Shown: positions 59,603 through 64,000 of the stretch, piece after piece
How positions within the stretch are numbered: the first letter of the stretch is position 1
Layout: every line of letters begins with the position of its first letter
The notes under the pieces: generated by a model
Databases searched by the model: none
What the model was told of the DNA's origin: nothing
What the model saw: only the letters and a program-made list of their open reading frames with translations
Position numbers and translations under genes: made by a program
Source: Bacteroidota bacterium
Lineage (GTDB): Bacteria > Bacteroidota > Bacteroidia > Sphingobacteriales > Sphingobacteriaceae
Assembly (NCBI GenBank): GCA_026224775.1
Contig: JAMFRP010000009.1
Coordinates: 1-64,000, forward strand
Length of the DNA: 64,000 nt
Direction of reading: 5' to 3'

Positions 59603-60967
59603 TTAAAACGCCTCATTCAAATTCAGGAAAAAGCCCTTATTGCCAAATCTGCCGAAAGCATAATCAAGAGCCAGGTTGGTGCGGGTAGCTTTGTTAAACA
59701 ACACCCTTAAACCGGCACCATAACCCGGTTGAAATACCTGGAAAATTTTTGTGCCTTGCTCATCGTTACCGGTTTGCGCGCTAACAAAGGTAACGCCACT
59801 TATAAATTTGTTCGCTAAAATAGGGAAGCGATACTCTAATTCGGTATCATTAAACTGTGTTCCTTTAAAGTATTGGGTAGTATATCCTCTTCCGCTTCTA
59901 AAAGTTATATCCCTTGCGGTTCCGGGCAATTCCAGGTAAGGAATATTACCGCTAATAAGGTATGAGCCCCAGTTCCAAAAAGCCAGCACCTCCTCGGGAT
60001 TGCTATCAGAAAGACTAAAGTATTTCCTAAAATCAGAGTTTAGTTGTACCTCGTTTTTGGTACTACCTATCCAGGTTTGGTTAATGCGCAAGCCCAGATC
60101 GGCATAAATACCTTTGTAGGCACGATTAGGGTTATCGCGAGAGATGTATTCTGCATCAAACAAAAACCCGTTTGATGAATAATGATCTTGCGGAAACCCA
60201 TGTTGATTGTTATATACGCTAGATGGTGTGGCATTATTAACAGTATCCTTATTAGTGATGTTACGCCTTATAGCAAAATCAAGTCCTGCACCTAAAAATA
60301 AATTTTTTGCCACATTCTTATATACCTTTTCTCTAATATCGTAATACATGGAGTGTATAGAGTAAGCTTTACGTTCCGGATCGGCAAGTATATTATCTGC
60401 TGCACTACCGCCTGTAATATCGCGCCCTATCCCTAAGCCATAATCAGGTATTACCGTTTTTGCGATGACAAGATTACCCTGAAAATTCCATTTATTGCCG
60501 GGGGTAAATATGTTGTGATTTACATAGAAATAAATGATGCCTTTACTGGTAATTGAAGCTGATGTAGCAGCAACCGACAGGTAGGTATTAGGGTCGCCAC
60601 CTAACCTGCGGCCTGCTACGGCTTTAATGCCAAGCTGTTCGCCAATGGTAGGATTAGCCGCGACATTCGGCACAACTATAATACCCGAGCTTTTTTTAAG
60701 GGTATCAGCTTTTTTATGCGGATGAATGATATTCCGGGTAAGGTCGCCAAAATCATATTGCTTATTAATATTGTTGGCTATTTGCAGCTTTTTGATGCCC
60801 TTAGCATGAGCCGAGTCGGCCTTGATCGAATCCCTTGTTTCCCGAATCTGGCCATAAGCCAAGCACTGCGTGCCGACAAACAGTACAAAAAGGCTAAATT
60901 TCAATAAAGGAAATCTTCTATAAGACAGACTGTGCTGTACTGCTTTGGTATAAAGGTTCAAATTCAA
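59603..60967 (-). CDS. Omp85/BamA-family outer membrane barrel without POTRA domains
   Basis: 454 aa. N-terminal hydrophobic signal (LLKFSLFVLFVGTQCLAYGQ), a short Lys/Ala-rich segment, then barrel strands; the C-terminal surface-antigen pattern is clear (GRGYTTQYFKGTQFNDTELEYRFPILANKFISGVTFV, then YGAGLRVLFNKATRTNLALDYAFG, and a C-terminal Phe). There is no room for POTRA repeats, so it is not BamA itself. The only in-frame start candidates before the signal are TTG codons (60967 and 60961), an uncommon choice. Possibly a passive porin-like or lipid-linked barrel. Confidence 0.75.
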   Translation of the reverse strand: MNLNLYTKAVQHSLSYRRFPLLKFSLFVLFVGTQCLAYGQIRETRDSIKADSAHAKGIKKLQIANNINKQYDFGDLTRNIIHPHKKADTLKKSSGIIVVPNVAANPTIGEQLGIKAVAGRRLGGDPNTYLSVAATSASITSKGIIYFYVNHNIFTPGNKWNFQGNLVIAKTVIPDYGLGIGRDITGGSAADNILADPERKAYSIHSMYYDIREKVYKNVAKNLFLGAGLDFAIRRNITNKDTVNNATPSSVYNNQHGFPQDHYSSNGFLFDAEYISRDNPNRAYKGIYADLGLRINQTWIGSTKNEVQLNSDFRKYFSLSDSNPEEVLAFWNWGSYLISGNIPYLELPGTARDITFRSGRGYTTQYFKGTQFNDTELEYRFPILANKFISGVTFVSAQTGNDEQGTKIFQVFQPGYGAGLRVLFNKATRTNLALDYAFGRFGNKGFFLNLNEAF

Positions 60968-61116
60968 ATTATATTAGCTGCATAAATCATCTGTTAAACT
61001 CACGGAGCCGTTAAATGTTTTCCTAATAATATATAATTCATTGCTTATCATTGCTCAAATATCGGCCATTTATATTGAAAATTTTTATATTCGGGCAAAG
61101 CAAGTAATTATATCCT

Positions 61117-61698
61117 GTGTCCATCAATAAACTCATAGCAAGTTTTAACAATTATCTTCCGCTTAATCAACAGGAACAGGAAGATCTAGCTAAAAGAGTT
61201 ACCGAACGAAGGATAAAACGTCGTCAGTTTATATTACAGGAGGGCGATTTATGCAACCATTATATTTTTGTGGTTGAAGGGTGTTTTAAGCTTTACCATA
61301 TTGATAAAAAAGGTATAGAGCACAATCTGCAGTTTATTGCTGAAAACGATTGGATAATGGAACTAGATAGTTTCTACTCCGAAAAGCCAAGTCGGGTTTA
61401 TATAGAAGCTATTGAACCATCACTTATATTGCAAATAAAAAGGCCTGATTTGTATTATTTGTTTACCAATCATCCAAAATTCGACAGAAACTTTAGGGTT
61501 ATAGTTGAGAACAGATATGTGGAGCTGGAGAACAGAGTATTACAAAACATCAGCTCAACAGCCGAGGAGCGTTACCTGTCTTTTTTAGATCAATACCCGC
61601 ATCTTTCCTTAAGACTGCCAAACACCCAAATTGCTTCTTATCTTGGCATAACACCTGAATTTTTAAGTAAGATCCGCAAAGAGATCGTTAAAAAATAG
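61117..61698 (+). CDS. Crp/Fnr family transcriptional regulator
   Basis: 193 aa, starting with GTG at 61117. N-terminal cNMP-binding jelly roll (KRRQFILQEGDLCNHYIFVVEGCFKLYHID; SFYSEKPSRVYIEAIEPS) and a C-terminal helix-turn-helix (TQIASYLGITPEFLSKIRKEI). No Cys cluster for an Fe-S centre is visible. This type is common in Bacteroidota and often controls a neighbouring gene; here an alpha/beta hydrolase and an oxidoreductase follow. Confidence 0.88.
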   Translation: MSINKLIASFNNYLPLNQQEQEDLAKRVTERRIKRRQFILQEGDLCNHYIFVVEGCFKLYHIDKKGIEHNLQFIAENDWIMELDSFYSEKPSRVYIEAIEPSLILQIKRPDLYYLFTNHPKFDRNFRVIVENRYVELENRVLQNISSTAEERYLSFLDQYPHLSLRLPNTQIASYLGITPEFLSKIRKEIVKK

Positions 61699-61792
61699 CT
61701 TAACCCTTAAACTATGTTAAGGGTATTTCTTAAACTACCTTATAGGCCGTTGTGTTAACCAACAGCAACCTTTGTATTATAAAATTATACAA

Positions 61793-62620
61793 ATGGAAAC
61801 TATACAACAACGCAGGGAAAGCTTTGATAAGCTCGGGGGCATTTACCCAAAAAACGAATCAGTAAACGTACAACAGGAATTTATAAACAGTGTTAATTGC
61901 TATTGGTTAACACCAGCCAAACCGGCATCAAACAAAATAATTATTCACTTGCATGGCGGGGTTTATGCTATTGGGTCAATCAATTCGCATGGGAGTATGC
62001 TGAGCCATATTGCTAACCAATTACAGGCAAAAATTTTGTTTGTGGATTATTCTTTAGCCCCCGAAAAGCCGTTCCCGGCAGCAATTAATGATGTAATGAA
62101 TGTATACCGCGAGATAATCAGCACTTACCCGGGTGTAGAAATCAATTTTATTGGCGATAGCGCAGGCGCGGGATTAATTATTTCGGCTGTGTACGAAATG
62201 CTTAGCGAAGAAATTCAACTGCCCACTGCGGTTGCAATGATTTCCCCATGGATCAGTTTATCTTGTGACAAAACATCCTACGAAACCAACAAGGGAATCG
62301 ATCCAATCCTTAGTCAGAATTATTTAAAAGGCAGCGCAGTTGATTATGCAGGGGATATAGAAATGGAAATAGTAAATACTGAAAATCTTAAATTTAGTGT
62401 ATTCCCTCCGGTGCTGATTATAGCTGGCACCAATGAGATTTTATTGGATGACAGTATTAACTTTTATAACTATATAAAACACATCCAGCCGCAATCAACG
62501 TTAACCATTTATGACAACCAAAACCATGTATGGCCTTTGGCGAACATTCACAGCGAAGCATCAAAGCAGGCCCTTAGTGAAATTGAAAGCTTTTTAACCT
62601 TTAGCACAGATTTAGTATAA
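61793..62620 (+). CDS. Alpha/beta hydrolase of the HSL (abhydrolase_3) type
   Basis: 275 aa from the ATG at 61793. Oxyanion-hole motif HGG at 54-56 (IIHLHGGVYAIGS), nucleophile Ser123 in GDSAG, and probable catalytic His in YDNQNHVWPLA near the end. Soluble esterase/lipase-like; family members hydrolyse short-chain esters. It lies between the Crp regulator and the oxidoreductase with an 18-bp gap to the latter, suggesting a small operon. Confidence 0.85.
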   Translation: METIQQRRESFDKLGGIYPKNESVNVQQEFINSVNCYWLTPAKPASNKIIIHLHGGVYAIGSINSHGSMLSHIANQLQAKILFVDYSLAPEKPFPAAINDVMNVYREIISTYPGVEINFIGDSAGAGLIISAVYEMLSEEIQLPTAVAMISPWISLSCDKTSYETNKGIDPILSQNYLKGSAVDYAGDIEMEIVNTENLKFSVFPPVLIIAGTNEILLDDSINFYNYIKHIQPQSTLTIYDNQNHVWPLANIHSEASKQALSEIESFLTFSTDLV

Positions 62621-62638
62621 ACACTAACAAATATTAAA

Positions 62639-63607
62639 ATGAAAGCAGCAGTAACAACAACAGCAGGTAAACCTGAAGTAATTCAAGTTCAGGAACGCCC
62701 CACCCCAACTGTAAAAGATGCTTGGATATTGATAAAAATTAAGGCATTTGGCCTCAACCGTTCTGAAATATTTACCCGGCAGGGTGATTCGCCTAATGTA
62801 AAATTCCCAAGAATACAAGGGATTGAATGCGTTGGTGAGATTGAAGAAGACCCATCAGGAACATTTAAGAAAGGACAAAAAGTCGCGGCTTTAATGGGTG
62901 GCATGGGCCGGGATTTTGATGGTGGTTATGCTGAATATGCAACCGTGCCATTAGCAATTGCATTCCCGTTTGAAAGCAACTTACCCTGGACTACGTTGGG
63001 TGCTATACCAGAGATGTTTCAAACCGTATCCGGGTCGCTTACGCAAGCGCTGGATGTTCAAAAGGCTGAAACATTATTAATCCGCGGAGGAACATCATCT
63101 ATCGGTATGCTGGCCTGTCAATTGGCAAAACATTACGGGCTAACAGTTATATCAACCACCAGGAACAACGATAAGGAAAAGCATCTGAAGGATAATGGCG
63201 CAGACTATGTGTTGATTGATGATGGCGATATCAGTTCAAAATTAAAGCAACTATTTCCTGATGGCGTAGATAAGGTGCTTGAACTAATAGGCATCTCAAC
63301 TTTAAAGGACTCATTAAAATGTATTAAGCCTAAAGGTATTGTTTGTATGACAGGGATATTGGGCGGTGAATGGACCATGAAAGAATTTACGCCAATGGGC
63401 GATATTCCATCATTAGGTAGATTAACTGTTTATATGGGTGATGCAGTAAATTTAAGTAAAACGTTATTGCAGGATTTTATTGATGCTGTTGCTGATGGAA
63501 GTATAAACGTAACTGTAGATAAAGTTTTTAAACTTGATGACATTGTTGCGGCGCATACCTACATGGAAAGTAACCAGGCCAAAGGGAAGATTGTAGTAGA
63601 GGTATAA
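62639..63607 (+). CDS. MDR-family (quinone oxidoreductase-like) NADPH oxidoreductase
   Basis: 322 aa medium-chain dehydrogenase/reductase. N-terminal GroES-like domain (VKDAWILIKIKAFGLNRSEIFTRQG, IQGIECVGEIEE, GGYAEYATVPLA) and Rossmann domain with the cofactor loop IRGGTSSIGMLACQLAKHYG. The Cys/His zinc ligands of alcohol dehydrogenases are absent (NRSEIF in place of a Cys site), so it belongs to the zinc-free quinone reductase branch. Probably handles quinones or other electrophiles. Confidence 0.88.
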   Translation: MKAAVTTTAGKPEVIQVQERPTPTVKDAWILIKIKAFGLNRSEIFTRQGDSPNVKFPRIQGIECVGEIEEDPSGTFKKGQKVAALMGGMGRDFDGGYAEYATVPLAIAFPFESNLPWTTLGAIPEMFQTVSGSLTQALDVQKAETLLIRGGTSSIGMLACQLAKHYGLTVISTTRNNDKEKHLKDNGADYVLIDDGDISSKLKQLFPDGVDKVLELIGISTLKDSLKCIKPKGIVCMTGILGGEWTMKEFTPMGDIPSLGRLTVYMGDAVNLSKTLLQDFIDAVADGSINVTVDKVFKLDDIVAAHTYMESNQAKGKIVVEV

Positions 63608-63619
63608 TACTGTAACAGC

Positions 63620-64000
63620 TTACAATAAGATTGGCGGCGAAGACCTTTTAGCCCCGGGCGATTGTATCGCATATTTTTTAACCTTCGAAAACAATTGCTT
63701 GGGGTGAAATGGTTTGGAAATACAGTCCTCGAAACCGACTTCAATTAGCCTGGCCAGCATTTGCCCATCTATTAATGAAGCTGTAAATGCCACTACCGGG
63801 ATATAAGGGTATAATTTTTTTATTTCTGTTATAACCTCATACCCGTTCATAATGGGCATTTCAAGGTCGAGCAGTATAATGTTGAAGTCCTTATTTTTGT
63901 CGAGTATCTCTAACGCCTCTTTACCATTATAAGCAGGTGTACAGGTGGCTTTATAGCCTGTGAGCATTTTACGTGCAATGGTCATGTTGATTTGGTTATC
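63620..64000 (-). CDS. Response regulator receiver domain, 5'-truncated
   Basis: Open reading frame runs to the window edge; the internal ATG at 63985 would cut off the start of the receiver fold, and the codons before it (DNQIN) match the usual receiver start. Phosphoacceptor Asp in NIILLDLEMPIMNGYEV, Thr in VVAFTAS, Lys in DCISKPFHP. The Cys/Lys-rich tail ends shortly after. This is a stand-alone or, more likely, C-terminal receiver of a hybrid histidine kinase. Confidence 0.9.
   Translation of the reverse strand, partial: DNQINMTIARKMLTGYKATCTPAYNGKEALEILDKNKDFNIILLDLEMPIMNGYEVITEIKKLYPYIPVVAFTASLIDGQMLARLIEVGFEDCISKPFHPKQLFSKVKKYAIQSPGAKRSSPPILL

Noticed and set aside
1..64000. CRISPR arrays, insertion sequences and prophage genes
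   Set aside because: No regularly spaced repeats, no transposase or integrase motifs and no phage structural genes apart from the T6SS parts were seen.

Overview
The window looks like chromosomal DNA of a Bacteroidota bacterium, most likely a Mucilaginibacter- or Pedobacter-like member of the Sphingobacteriaceae. Reasons: a SusC/SusD pair, a type VI secretion system of the Bacteroidota-only subtype iii, several promoters of the TTG-N18..20-TAnnTTTG type, AT-rich intergenic DNA and little Shine-Dalgarno signal. The assignment rests on gene content only; no search was run.

Layout. 1-798: 3' end of a DUF885 metallopeptidase-like gene. 799-1451: no intact gene, one decayed reading frame. 1452-28260: a complete-looking T6SS-iii locus. 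Its minus-strand arm reads, from 22641 leftward, two small single-span membrane proteins (TssO-like), a PKD-repeat membrane protein, TssR, ClpV/TssH, TssB, TssC, a terminator, an unrelated flavodoxin-fold oxidoreductase, two Hcp/TssD tube proteins, then a cargo island: a lysozyme-like protein, a lipoprotein, VgrG/TssI, an alpha/beta-hydrolase effector with a VgrG-like N-terminal strand, two paralogous small membrane proteins (putative immunity), a secreted protein, an unknown 299-aa protein, a PAAR-like DUF4280 protein, a Tle1-like DUF2235 lipase and a DUF2931 lipoprotein. The plus-strand arm carries TssE, TssF, TssN and TssK, with TssG opposing TssF.

28456-51550: an AraC-type regulator and a glucuronoxylan utilisation locus. 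Outside the cytoplasm: GH10 xylanase, GH115 alpha-glucuronidase, SusC/SusD, CE15 glucuronoyl esterase and an SGNH acetylesterase. Inside: mannonate dehydratase UxuA, an SDR oxidoreductase in the fructuronate reductase position, a sodium/sugar symporter, xylose isomerase and xylulokinase. Two LacI paralogues are encoded, and palindromes close to TGCAATCGATTGCA stand in front of each transcription unit, so the uronate and xylose branches look like one regulon.

51863-53967: a FadR-type GntR regulator divergent from a Tat-exported bicupin (oxalate decarboxylase family), sharing a 15-bp operator placed at two promoters. 54144-57668: a stress protein; a 28-codon leader ORF ending in four Cys codons directly upstream of a tRNA-Cys; a second tRNA-Cys with a bulged acceptor stem; an MgtC/DUF4010 membrane protein; and a cysteine desulfurase preceded by a SAM-I riboswitch. 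This is a compact cysteine/sulfur-sensing neighbourhood. 57895-64000: small lipoprotein, a disrupted gene, secreted and outer-membrane proteins, a Crp-type regulator, an alpha/beta hydrolase, an MDR-family oxidoreductase and the C-terminal receiver domain of a signalling protein cut by the window end.

Most notable: the Cys-codon leader in front of tRNA-Cys; the relic effector tail (6515-6607) that records an effector-immunity duplication; the SAM-I riboswitch on a cysteine desulfurase; and the two palindromic operator sets.
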